IMG/VR virus record: IMGVR_UViG_3300025312_000222
Location: 1 to 39,020 of that record
Strand: one strand, 5' to 3'
DNA from: a virus
Length of the DNA stretch: 39,020 nt
A program made the translations under genes and the position numbers. Positions 1-5,289 of this stretch are shown one piece after another. The notes under the pieces are model-generated. The model ran no database searches. It was not told the origin of the DNA and worked only from the letters and a program-made list of their open reading frames with translations. Each line of letters begins with the position of its first letter. Positions within the stretch are counted from its first letter, which is position 1.

Positions 1-6
1 GATATT

Positions 7-77
7 GCCGCCATATTTTAATGGCAAAAATCATGAATGGTACTCATGTAATCCAAGTTCGATTCTTGGTGGCGGCT
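7..77 (+). tRNA. tRNA-Thr (anticodon GGT)
   Basis: The cloverleaf folds by eye. Acceptor GCCGCCA (7-13) pairs with TGGCGGC (70-76). The anticodon stem CATGA/TCATG encloses loop ATGGTAC, giving anticodon GGT. The T arm is CCAAG-TTCGATT-CTTGG, and the variable loop is short. No CCA is encoded. The D stem is A/T-only and weak (TTTT/AAAA). It is the first element of a non-coding block and its 3' end abuts a long unassigned structured stretch. Confidence 0.9.
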
Positions 78-427
78 TTAGATATACACGGACAAGGCTT
101 GGGCCGGTGAAACCTTTATGAGTCCGACACATGATCGGGCATCGAGGACTAATCCGGGTGGGTAGCGAGTGGTGATGTATCTATTAATGTATGAATTGAA
201 ATGCATATGCGGTGGAATTCAATAGCCATCGAGGAACGTTAGGCTACCTTCTTATAATTGAGAGACTTTTTCTTGTCGGAGAAAAAGAAGAGATATAAGA
301 AACGCGAACGAAATAGTGGGAGCGGAGATTCAGTAACCGCGTCAATACCACGGATTCTACGGGGTACAATCTCAAGAGTTCAGTTATTCTAAACTGACAG
401 GTAGAGAGCAGCGGTTAAGTGCCGCCA
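78..427 (+). ncRNA. Candidate large structured RNA between two tRNA-Thr genes
   Basis: About 350 nt with no credible ORF but many self-complementary segments. One long hairpin has TTCTTATA (249-256) against TATAAGAA (294-301), and inside it CTTTTTCT (266-273) against AGAAAAAG (280-287) with a TGTCGG loop. TCAGTT/AACTGA pair near 379-395. GAATT/AATTC flank about 195-220. CGGAC (about 90) can pair with GTCCG (about 133). The GCCGCCA at 421-427 is complementary to TGGCGGC at 70-76, so it could close the whole domain. Giant phage RNAs of the GOLLD and ROOL classes sit in tRNA islands like this, but I cannot assign a family. The boundaries are guesses. Confidence 0.45.
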
Positions 428-491
428 GATTTTAATCTGAGACAGATATATGCACTAGACAAAAGCCTTCGTAATGATATTCATACATGTT

Positions 492-563
492 GCCGCACAA
501 GTTCTGATAGCGGAACCCTGTTTCGTAAACAGGAAGCGCAAAGTGCAATTCTTTGGTGCGGCT
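492..563 (+). tRNA. tRNA-Thr (anticodon CGT)
   Basis: Acceptor GCCGCAC (492-498) pairs with GTGCGGC (556-562), with discriminator T. The anticodon arm CCTGT-TTCGTAA-ACAGG gives CGT. The T arm is CAAAG-TGCAATT-CTTTG. No CCA is encoded. It complements the GGT isoacceptor upstream, so the phage supplies readers for ACG as well as ACC/ACU. Confidence 0.9.
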
Positions 564-589
564 TTGCTTACACTCAATTGTTTAAACAA

Positions 590-661
590 TCCAGGGTCGT
601 CTAACTGGCAGGATGCGATGCTCTGAACTTCGTGATCTAGGTTCGATCCCTAGCCCCGGAA
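590..661 (+). tRNA. tRNA-Gln (anticodon CTG), slightly degenerate
   Basis: Acceptor TCCAGGG (590-596) pairs with CCCCGGA (654-660) with one A-C mismatch. The anticodon arm CGATG-CTCTGAA-CTTCG gives CTG with one T-T mismatch. The T arm CTAGG-TTCGATC-CCTAG is perfect. The two stem mismatches suggest relaxed selection or a need for RNA repair. The overall frame resembles actinobacterial tRNA-Gln. Confidence 0.75.
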
Positions 662-702
662 TATATATAATAAATATCGGTAGCTCTAAACCCGCGACAG
701 TG

Positions 703-725
703 ACCGCTCGAAAGGGCGGTTTTCT
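703..725 (+). terminator. Rho-independent terminator after the tRNAs
   Basis: ACCGCTC (703-709), a GAAA tetraloop (710-713) and GGGCGGT (714-720) form a 7-bp stem including one G-U pair. A short run of T follows. It separates the tRNA/ncRNA unit from the independently promoted RNA gene downstream. Confidence 0.75.
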
Positions 726-736
726 GTATAAAAAAC

Positions 737-765
737 TTGACAAACGTAAATGAATGTGCTATCTT
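737..765 (+). promoter_or_regulatory. Sigma70-type promoter of the 772-1105 RNA
   Basis: A perfect -35 TTGACA (737-742) is followed by a 17-nt spacer and -10 TATCTT (760-765), preceded by TGC. No ORF follows, so it should drive the RNA gene that ends at the terminator at 1073-1100. Transcription is expected to start near 772. Confidence 0.8.
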
Positions 766-771
766 TATATT

Positions 772-1105
772 AACGGTGAAAGCGACGGTAAGTAACCGCG
801 TTGTGACAGACCCGAACGACCGTCTGTTCCCACAGACGGGATTTAGGGAATGTGCTGTTAGTAAGGAGCGAAGGGATGGTGTGGAGCGTTTACCAAGGCG
901 CGGAAGCATATCCTCGGCCCTTGTCACATGGGGTGCATCTTGCGAAGTTGGAGCTAAACCAGAAATGGGGAAGCTAGGTGAAACAACGAGACACAGGCGG
1001 CTCTTAAATACACTTATCCTGTGAAGATAACCAGGGATAGGAGCTTAGAGGTAGGCAACCCTCTCAACGACTATAAAGCCCATCGAGAGGTGGGCTTTAT
1101 ATTAT
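772..1105 (+). ncRNA. Stand-alone structured RNA gene, about 330 nt, family unknown
   Basis: It is bounded by a near-consensus promoter and a strong terminator and has no plausible coding frame. Visible helices are CCGTCTG with CAGACGG (about 820-840, 6-nt loop), a long-range TGTGACA (about 802) with TGTCACA (about 922), and TATCC with GGATA (about 1015-1040). CCTCTC (1060-1065) is complementary to GAGAGG in the terminator loop (1085-1090), a potential pseudoknot. It shares the short string GTAACCGCGT with the upstream structured region (about 333). It is not tmRNA, RNase P or 6S by any motif I can see. Its position beside phage tRNAs is typical of large ornate phage RNAs. Confidence 0.6.
1073..1103 (+). 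terminator. Rho-independent terminator of the 772-1105 RNA
   Basis: ATAAAGCCCA (1073-1082) and TGGGCTTTAT (1091-1100) form a perfect 10-bp stem with an 8-nt loop, followed by ATTATCTT. The loop can alternatively pair with the upstream CCTCTC. Confidence 0.8.
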
Positions 1106-1185
1106 CTTAATAGGCTTTAGTTTGATGTTATGCTACACTAATGCATAAGTACGGCATATTATTATAACTCGAAAGGAAAACTAAA

Positions 1186-1578
1186 TTGAAAATAATTGCA
1201 ATAATCGCGGCAGTTGCATGTTTGGCATTTGTGGGAGCGGGTTGTACTGACTCTGACGCAGATGTGGCCGCAAGGAATATCTCTAAAGCAGCCGAACAGT
1301 TTGAAGTTGCTCGTCGTATTGTATTCGTAAATGGTATTACCGACAAATATCTATTGCAGATTGAGGGTTTGTGTTCTGTAGAAACGAGTGAATCTGCTTT
1401 GGGTGGATCATTGGAAGTCACTTGTAAAGATGGGAAGGGATTCAAAAAATCCTTTTTGGGTTTATCTGATAATGTGACTTACTTTGTTGAACAAATAGAT
1501 AGTATTAAAGTATCTACCACTCGATACCGTGTGATTTTCAAGCCAGAAACAATTGTTCCTAATTTGGACCGACCTTAA
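1186..1578 (+). CDS. Putative small lipoprotein
   Basis: 130 aa starting at TTG, with an SD-like GAAAGGA upstream. The N-terminus KKI/KII is followed by a hydrophobic stretch (residues 3-18) and a cysteine in the context FVGAGC, giving a lipobox-like end to the signal peptide. The -3 residue is Gly rather than the usual Leu/Val, so lipidation is likely but not certain. The mature part is soluble and acidic-to-neutral with two further Cys, and I recognise no domain. It overlaps the next gene by one base (TAATG), so they are co-translated. A phage envelope lipoprotein could act in superinfection exclusion; that is inference only. Confidence 0.7.
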   Translation: MKIIAIIAAVACLAFVGAGCTDSDADVAARNISKAAEQFEVARRIVFVNGITDKYLLQIEGLCSVETSESALGGSLEVTCKDGKGFKKSFLGLSDNVTYFVEQIDSIKVSTTRYRVIFKPETIVPNLDRP

Positions 1579-2090
1579 TGAAATATTCAGTTCTAGTTCC
1601 GGGAGTCGGACCAACTCCATGTGATTTAATGATAGTTGGCGAGGCTCCCGGAAGGGAGGAAATTAAAAAAGGCATTCCTTTTTGTGGTCGCTCTGGAGAA
1701 CTTTTAAATGATGCTCTGAAAAAGGCAGGGATAACCAGGGAGGGAATTTATATAACAAATCGTTTTAAGGGAGATGTTGGGGAAGGTAACCCAACCCCAA
1801 CAAAAGAACAATTAATAGACCACAGTGATTTGTTTTTGGATGAAATTGATGAGATAGTGCAACCAAAATTTATATTAACACTTGGAAAAACAGCAACAAT
1901 ATGCTTTTTGTCTGGAGGAAACGAAGAGAATCGGTTAATGAAAGATTTAGTCGGTAAACCTTTTTATGAACCTTGGAGCAAGGCGCGAATTTATCCTTGT
2001 TACCACCCTGCATATATACTTAGAAACAGGAGGGTAGATGTTGTTAATAAATTTTATTCGGTGGTATATAATTTCATTAATTCGATTTAG
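1578..2090 (+). CDS. Uracil-DNA glycosylase family protein (family 4 / SPO1-type)
   Basis: 170 aa. Motif A is GEAPGREE (residues 21-28), followed by PFCGRSGELLNDAL, which matches the family-4 PFVGRSG segment. Motif B is HPAYILRN (about 143-150). These residues form the uracil pocket and catalytic loop of the UDG superfamily. Family-4 enzymes normally hold a [4Fe-4S] cluster through four Cys. Here Cys15 is present but the usual VKC position reads RFKG, so the cluster is probably absent, as in phage SPO1-like members. It may excise uracil or act in another base-recognition role. The start overlaps the preceding stop and the coding region overlaps the next gene by about 50 nt. Confidence 0.85.
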   Translation: MKYSVLVPGVGPTPCDLMIVGEAPGREEIKKGIPFCGRSGELLNDALKKAGITREGIYITNRFKGDVGEGNPTPTKEQLIDHSDLFLDEIDEIVQPKFILTLGKTATICFLSGGNEENRLMKDLVGKPFYEPWSKARIYPCYHPAYILRNRRVDVVNKFYSVVYNFINSI

Positions 2091-2298
2091 TAAAGCATTA
2101 ATAAAATATTGGAAGAGAATTTTAATTGGTGGACTTATATCTTGGGCAATTGTTAATTTTATATTAATTTCTTTTTTTATTATTTCCGAATGGCAACATT
2201 TTATTTATGACGATTATTTATTTGCAATGATTGCACAAACAATTTTAATGATTTCTTTTCCAGTTGGCGGATTTGTTGCTTATATAAAAAGAAATTAA
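2038..2298 (+). CDS. Small two-helix membrane protein
   Basis: 86 aa. A strong AGGAGG (2028-2033) lies 4 nt before the ATG, inside the UDG gene, which supports the 53-nt overlap being real. There are hydrophobic segments at about residues 2-15, 28-48 and 63-80 separated by basic residues, and a basic C-terminus (IKRN). Function is unknown; it could be a holin-like or exclusion protein. It ends 4 nt into the convergent gene on the other strand. Confidence 0.7.
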   Translation: MLLINFIRWYIISLIRFSKALIKYWKRILIGGLISWAIVNFILISFFIISEWQHFIYDDYLFAMIAQTILMISFPVGGFVAYIKRN

Positions 2299-2966
2299 AT
2301 ATTCCCTGCGTCCCAATGACTAACATTTTCGAATCCAGCAAGATCATATTCATTTAACCGTGGTAATTCAACCATTGGTTGAGTTTTAGGCCAGCCAAGA
2401 GCATTTCTGGCATAGGCGTCTGTATTTTGCGGGGTAGAATTAGGAGATTCTGAAATAAAATTCTCCGTAATACATTTCCAATCAGCATCAATTAATGGTT
2501 TAGCTTTTTGTGGCCAAGGAAGACCATTCCAATGAACAAATGGGGCAAAATTGGTTACTACGGCTTTAGGAATATTTATATCGCTTATATAAAATATTAC
2601 ATCAGCCCAATTGACGGCTTCGGGACGTGGTTCAACAATGCCTGTGTTTGGATTAAGCCATTCAGAAGGAATTTCTCCTTCTAGAATAACTCCGTTGGCA
2701 CCAGATTCTATAACGGCTTGTCTAACGGTCGCAGGAGTAAATGGTCTAGTAAGCCATATTGTATACCAAAGACGGCCTACACAAGCTTCTTTAAGTTCAT
2801 CGGCTACAAACCTATTATAATGCCCATAAGTTTCGTCATTCCATTGAAATGTCACCCATTTGTAACCTTTATTCGTGGCTCTGGTTACAAACTGGTAAGG
2901 GTCCGAGTAATATCCGTTATATAATTCCTCGTTGAGCCAAATACCCTCACCTATCCCGGAAAAGGG
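2295..2966 (-). CDS. TIM-barrel-like hydrolase domain, probably expressed by -1 frameshift from the upstream ORF
   Basis: 223 codons are open from the CCC at 2966 to the stop at 2295. The frame contains no ATG, GTG or TTG before a GTG at 2855, and the residues before that GTG (GIWLNEELYNGYY..., ATNKGYKWVTFQ) continue one fold, so the conventional start would truncate the domain. The frame is reached by -1 slippage at CCCTTTT (2960-2966) near the end of the preceding ORF. The alternating beta/alpha pattern (VTFQW, LWYTIWL, GVILEG, VIFYI, KAVVTNFAPF) resembles glycosidase-type barrels. It sits next to the endolysin, so a cell-wall or tail role is plausible. Substrate is unknown. Confidence 0.65.
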   Translation of the reverse strand, partial: PFSGIGEGIWLNEELYNGYYSDPYQFVTRATNKGYKWVTFQWNDETYGHYNRFVADELKEACVGRLWYTIWLTRPFTPATVRQAVIESGANGVILEGEIPSEWLNPNTGIVEPRPEAVNWADVIFYISDINIPKAVVTNFAPFVHWNGLPWPQKAKPLIDADWKCITENFISESPNSTPQNTDAYARNALGWPKTQPMVELPRLNEYDLAGFENVSHWDAGNI

Positions 2967-3238
2967 CTAGTTTGGGACTCCAATGCAGTAACTCTTTGTT
3001 TTAAACTGGCAAGGTCTGGATTAACTTTGTTTGAACGCCAATTGTCTAAATCTTCTTTAATATCATGAGTAAAAACATCTACTGCTTTTGTATCATCTTG
3101 AAGATCATCTACAGATTTTTTCCATCTAAAAAATTGATCCCAAACAGCATAATCTCCACCATCTGGGCGTTTTATTGTTCTTTTCCAGGCATCTCTTGCA
3201 ATATCTGCACTAAATGCTGCTAATTCTCTAACTGCCAT
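2951..3238 (-). CDS. 95-aa helical protein, zero-frame product upstream of a slippery site
   Basis: Largely helical and charged, with a C-terminal heptad-like segment (LASLKQRVTALESQ) then a short Ser/Pro linker ending in the TAG at 2951. The slippery heptamer lies in the linker, so frameshifting fuses this coiled coil to the following barrel, giving a product of about 310 aa. The zero-frame product alone would be a free coiled-coil protein. It lies 12 nt downstream of the endolysin gene in the same operon. Confidence 0.7.
   Translation of the reverse strand: MAVRELAAFSADIARDAWKRTIKRPDGGDYAVWDQFFRWKKSVDDLQDDTKAVDVFTHDIKEDLDNWRSNKVNPDLASLKQRVTALESQTSPFPG
2960..2966 (-). other. Putative -1 ribosomal frameshift site CCCTTTT
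   Basis: Read on the minus strand in the zero frame as C CCT TTT, an X XXY YYZ heptamer, four codons before the TAG at 2951-2953. After slippage the frame stays open for 223 codons. No obvious stimulatory stem follows directly. A one-base sequencing or assembly error in this homopolymer-rich spot would look the same. Confidence 0.6.
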
Positions 3239-3250
3239 TTAACACCTTTC

Positions 3251-3922
3251 TTAGTAACGGCCACTTGTATGTACGTGATTGGTATGTCCTCCATACGTAT
3301 AAGCATGCAAACCTTTACTTCTACTCCAAATTAAATTACCATAGATTACATAATCAATTTCTGGATCACCTTCCATCTCTTTAAAAAATGCATATGCGTC
3401 TCTATTAGGATAGGGACTAAATCCTAAATCAAATGCATCTGCTGGATAATGAGCATGGTCAGAAAGACGACCGGATGGAAGTCTTGAGGCAGGATTATAA
3501 GTTCCCAGATCGCTTAGACCATATTTGCTTCTGCCTAGGGAATACTCGTCCCAAAGATATTTTGAAAGAGAATTCCACCCTTGATTCGGTTCAACCATTT
3601 CAAATACAGGAGGCGGAGGCGGAGTTTTGCATTGTCTATAAAGATCATGAGATTTGCCATCAAAATATCTTAAAAGTCTTTTATGAGCATATTCATCATA
3701 GACTCTCTTCTTCTTGTTCTTGAGAGCTTTCTTTGCTTTGAATTTCATTAAAGCATTCATTCTTCGCGCACCCATAGTTTGTTTCCATTTCTTGGGCATA
3801 CGATTATATACCTTTATGGGCATCTTATAACATTTTGCGCGTATTAGAGCTCGTCCAACGGCCTCACAATCCGGGCCGGACATATCTTCTTTAATTAATC
3901 TACAGAATTCGGTTGCTGCCAT
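3251..3922 (-). CDS. Endolysin, peptidase M15-type (L,D/D,D-peptidase)
   Basis: 223 aa. The C-terminal half carries the M15/VanY-type zinc site: SDH-AH...AFD (His158, Asp165) and NHVHTSG (His216/His218), the usual pattern of actinophage lysin peptidase domains. The region 188-205 (IDYVIYGNLIWS) is the conserved strand before the last His motif. A pentaproline linker (101-105) separates it from a basic helical N-terminal region (1-100) with several Cys and Lys, likely for wall or polymer binding. It cuts peptidoglycan stem peptides at the end of infection. A TGC-TATAAT element ends 7 nt before the ATG and no SD is present, so the mRNA may be leaderless. Confidence 0.85.
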   Translation of the reverse strand: MAATEFCRLIKEDMSGPDCEAVGRALIRAKCYKMPIKVYNRMPKKWKQTMGARRMNALMKFKAKKALKNKKKRVYDEYAHKRLLRYFDGKSHDLYRQCKTPPPPPVFEMVEPNQGWNSLSKYLWDEYSLGRSKYGLSDLGTYNPASRLPSGRLSDHAHYPADAFDLGFSPYPNRDAYAFFKEMEGDPEIDYVIYGNLIWSRSKGLHAYTYGGHTNHVHTSGRY

Positions 3923-3929
3923 ACCAATA

Positions 3930-3938
3930 ATTATAGCA
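3930..3938 (-). promoter_or_regulatory. Extended -10 promoter before the endolysin
   Basis: On the minus strand TGC-TATAAT is a perfect extended -10. No good -35 is seen. The expected start point falls at about 3923, at or next to the ATG at 3922. Confidence 0.55.
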
Positions 3939-3959
3939 ACTGAAATATTATATTAAAGG

Positions 3960-4048
3960 CGGAAGGAAAGGGGATCGAACCCTTAAGGGCTATTAACCTC
4001 GCTCCCTTAGCGGGGGAGTGCCGTCGCCAACCTTCGGCTTGCCCTTCC
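3960..4048 (-). tRNA. tRNA-Ser (anticodon GCT)
   Basis: Acceptor GGAAGGG pairs with TCCTTCC, with discriminator G. The anticodon arm CTCCC-CCGCTAA-GGGAG gives GCT, with an unusual C at position 33 instead of U. It has a class II long variable arm of about 17 nt and T arm AAGGG-TTCGATC-CCCTT. It is last in the seven-gene array. Confidence 0.85.
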
Positions 4049-4058
4049 ATATTTTGAA

Positions 4059-4130
4059 TGCATCCCCATAGAATCGAACTATGCTCCGTGGTTTTACAGA
4101 CCAGTGTATTCGCCAGAATACCAGAGATGC
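4059..4130 (-). tRNA. tRNA-Tyr (anticodon GTA), class I shape
   Basis: Acceptor GCATCTC pairs with GGGATGC, with discriminator A. The anticodon loop CTGTAAA gives GTA on a stem with one C-C mismatch. The T arm CATAG-TTCGATT-CTATG is perfect. The variable loop is about 5 nt, whereas bacterial tRNA-Tyr normally has a long variable arm. Confidence 0.85.
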
Positions 4131-4140
4131 TTATTTTATA

Positions 4141-4214
4141 TACCACTCGTGAGATTCGAACTCACACTGTCAGGAATCTCAGTCCTGTTTCTCTACCTGT
4201 TGGAATAGAGTGGT
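4141..4214 (-). tRNA. tRNA with Leu anticodon GAG, class I shape
   Basis: Acceptor ACCACTC pairs with GAGTGGT, with discriminator A. The anticodon arm CAGGA-CTGAGAT-TCCTG gives GAG (CUC/CUU). The T arm is GTGAG-TTCGAAT-CTCAC. The variable region is only 5 nt, unlike normal bacterial tRNA-Leu, so the charged amino acid is inferred from the anticodon only. Confidence 0.85.
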
Positions 4215-4382
4215 TTGGTGGAACCATTAAGCTAGCTGGCCCCAGGCATTAGTCTCCGGGCTTATCAGCTTACCCACTTTAGAAGGCAGGAGCCAATTAT
4301 TACGGGCTAAGGAACCCTTTTTACCATCGTTTTGGCTAAGACTCCTTACAGCCCACCGCCTACTTTGATGTTGTCCTTCGAG
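4215..4382 (-). other. Unassigned spacer in the tRNA array
   Basis: About 170 nt between two leucine-anticodon tRNAs. It is G+C-richer than the other spacers. The minus strand carries GGGGCCAGCTAGCTTAATGG just before the Leu(GAG) tRNA, which looks like the 5' half of a tRNA, but there is no T-loop and no partner acceptor strand. It may be a tRNA remnant. Confidence 0.35.
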
Positions 4383-4463
4383 TACCTCTCCTGGGATTCG
4401 AACCCAGACTTGTTTTTTCGAGGGGTTTGAGCCCCCGTCCTCTACCAATTGGGATAGAGAGGC
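4383..4463 (-). tRNA. tRNA-Leu (anticodon CAA)
   Basis: Acceptor GCCTCTC pairs with GAGAGGT, with discriminator A. The anticodon arm GGGGG-CTCAAAC-CCCTC gives CAA. The variable region is about 12 nt, the longest of the four leucine-anticodon tRNAs here but without a clear stem. The T arm CTGGG-TTCGAAT-CCCAG is perfect. Confidence 0.85.
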
Positions 4464-4500
4464 TTAATATCTTTTCTTTCCTTTCTTTTTCTTCTTCATA

Positions 4501-4573
4501 TACTTCCCCTCGGATTTGAACCGAGACTTTACCGGGCTTAAACCGGATGCCTCTGCCGTTGGGCTAGGGAAGC
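4501..4573 (-). tRNA. tRNA with Leu anticodon TAA, class I shape
   Basis: Acceptor GCTTCCC pairs with GGGAAGT, with discriminator A. The loop TTTAAGC on a CCGG/CCGG stem gives anticodon TAA. The T arm is CTCGG-TTCAAAT-CCGAG. The variable region is 5-6 nt. It reads UUA, a common codon in this AT-rich genome. Confidence 0.85.
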
Positions 4574-4657
4574 TTGCTTAATATACCTACCGAAATTCTT
4601 TCTATCTTTTTCTATTTCTTTAAATTCTTTCTTTGCCCATCCTATTTTTTGTTTCAT
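4538..4657 (-). CDS. Possible 39-aa leader-like ORF running between two tRNAs
   Basis: An ATG at 4657 opens a lysine-rich 39-codon frame (MKQKIGWAKKEFKEIEKD...) that fills the spacer and stops inside the next tRNA. The GGGGAGG at the 3' end of the upstream tRNA (acceptor strand) lies 4-5 nt before the ATG and would act as its SD. The composition is purine-rich and coding-like. It may be chance or a translated spacer. Confidence 0.3.
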   Translation of the reverse strand: MKQKIGWAKKEFKEIEKDRKNFGRYIKQASLAQRQRHPV

Positions 4658-4659
4658 AA

Positions 4660-4732
4660 TACCTCCCCTGAGATTCGAACTCAGACTGAACAGGTTCTAA
4701 GCCTGCTTCCTCTACCGTTGGGATAGAGAGGC
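4660..4732 (-). tRNA. tRNA with Leu anticodon TAG, class I shape
   Basis: Acceptor GCCTCTC pairs with GGGAGGT, with discriminator A. The anticodon arm GCAGG-CTTAGAA-CCTGT gives TAG (CUA/CUG). The T arm is CTGAG-TTCGAAT-CTCAG. The variable region is 5 nt. Its 5' half is nearly identical to that of the Leu(CAA) tRNA, pointing to duplication and anticodon drift. Confidence 0.85.
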
Positions 4733-4740
4733 ATATAAGG

Positions 4741-4825
4741 CGGAAGCTACAGGATTCGAACCCGTACAGCCGATTAAGACCATCACCGCTTTCAAGGCGG
4801 ATAAGTACACCAGATACGAGCTTCC
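4741..4825 (-). tRNA. tRNA-Ser (anticodon TGA)
   Basis: Acceptor GGAAGCT pairs with AGCTTCC, with discriminator G. The loop CTTGAAA on a CCGC/GCGG stem gives TGA. It has a long class II variable arm of about 17-20 nt and T arm ACGGG-TTCGAAT-CCTGT. It is first in the array, directly behind the promoter. Confidence 0.85.
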
Positions 4826-4832
4826 ATGTATA

Positions 4833-4861
4833 AGACTAGCATATCAAGTAGCTTCTGTCAA
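4833..4861 (-). promoter_or_regulatory. Promoter of the seven-tRNA array
   Basis: On the minus strand, -35 TTGACA (4861-4856), a 17-nt spacer and -10 TAGTCT (4838-4833), preceded by TGC. The predicted start lies within a few bases of the first tRNA. Confidence 0.75.
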
Positions 4862-5047
4862 GGGCGTTTCGTAATTAATTAATTTATATCTAGCGTGTCT
4901 AGAAATAAATTTATATTTTTCTAAAAATTCTTCTTCATTGTCTGTCCAGAATTCACAAATTTCTGTTCCTGCGACAAGTGGATCTGCATAAGAATATTTA
5001 ATATAAAACCATTCTTTATAATTATGTGGTTTCGAAAATTGTCTCAT
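4844..5047 (-). CDS. Hypothetical protein, 67 aa
   Basis: Small acidic-to-neutral soluble protein rich in aromatic residues (KEWFYIKYSYAD, EEEFLEKYKFISRHARYK). No domain recognised. It overlaps the end of the upstream 80-aa gene by 26 nt. Its C-terminal codons overlap the tRNA-array promoter, and it is the last protein gene of the left block. Confidence 0.65.
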   Translation of the reverse strand: MRQFSKPHNYKEWFYIKYSYADPLVAGTEICEFWTDNEEEFLEKYKFISRHARYKLINYETPLTEAT

Positions 5048-5264
5048 CTATATATTTTCCACTTCTCAAATGATTCATATTATCTGCTAGCCATTTAATA
5101 GGGCAAATCCAATCATCATTGTACCCATGATGTTCTGGAACATCTCCTATCCAGCCACAAAATGGACAGACTCTCGGCAAACCTTTAAAGAATTCTTCTG
5201 CCGCTTCTAATTCTAAATCTATATATGTAGAACCAATCATAAAAGGTAAAAATCTAGTTTTCAT
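5022..5264 (-). CDS. Small zinc-finger-like protein, Lar-type pattern
   Basis: 80 aa. CPFCGWIGD (from residue 33) followed by HHGYNDDWICP resembles the Lar/zinc-ribbon small phage proteins that start with CPFCG. The second knuckle has only one Cys, so metal binding may use His. Lar homologues modulate type I restriction in Rac prophage. The link here is only by motif. Confidence 0.65.
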   Translation of the reverse strand: MKTRFLPFMIGSTYIDLELEAAEEFFKGLPRVCPFCGWIGDVPEHHGYNDDWICPIKWLADNMNHLRSGKYIDETIFETT

Positions 5265-5289
5265 TATTCACCAATCTTTTTTAAATATT

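Noticed and set aside
78-490. Group I intron, RNase P RNA or tmRNA in the upstream structured region
   Set aside because: I looked for the group I core pairing with GACTA-type motifs, the RNase P conserved GAGGAAAGUCC segment, and tmRNA acceptor plus TTCGA; none is present.
419-604. 61-aa ORF on the plus strand
   Set aside because: It runs through tRNA-Thr(CGT) and part of tRNA-Gln; no SD and no coding character.
737-1024. 95-aa plus and 96-aa minus ORFs
   Set aside because: They begin in the promoter or lie across the structured RNA; frames are chance openings in G+C-richer non-coding DNA.
2295-2855. GTG at 2855 as a normal start for the TIM-barrel ORF
   Set aside because: No SD, and it would remove the first strand and helix of the fold that is encoded in the same open frame upstream.
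3931-4146. 71-aa minus-strand ORF
   Set aside because: It reads through tRNA-Ser(GCT) and tRNA-Tyr; shadow of RNA genes.
4227-4448. 73-aa minus-strand ORF
   Set aside because: It is mostly a translation of the Leu(CAA) tRNA and the spacer.
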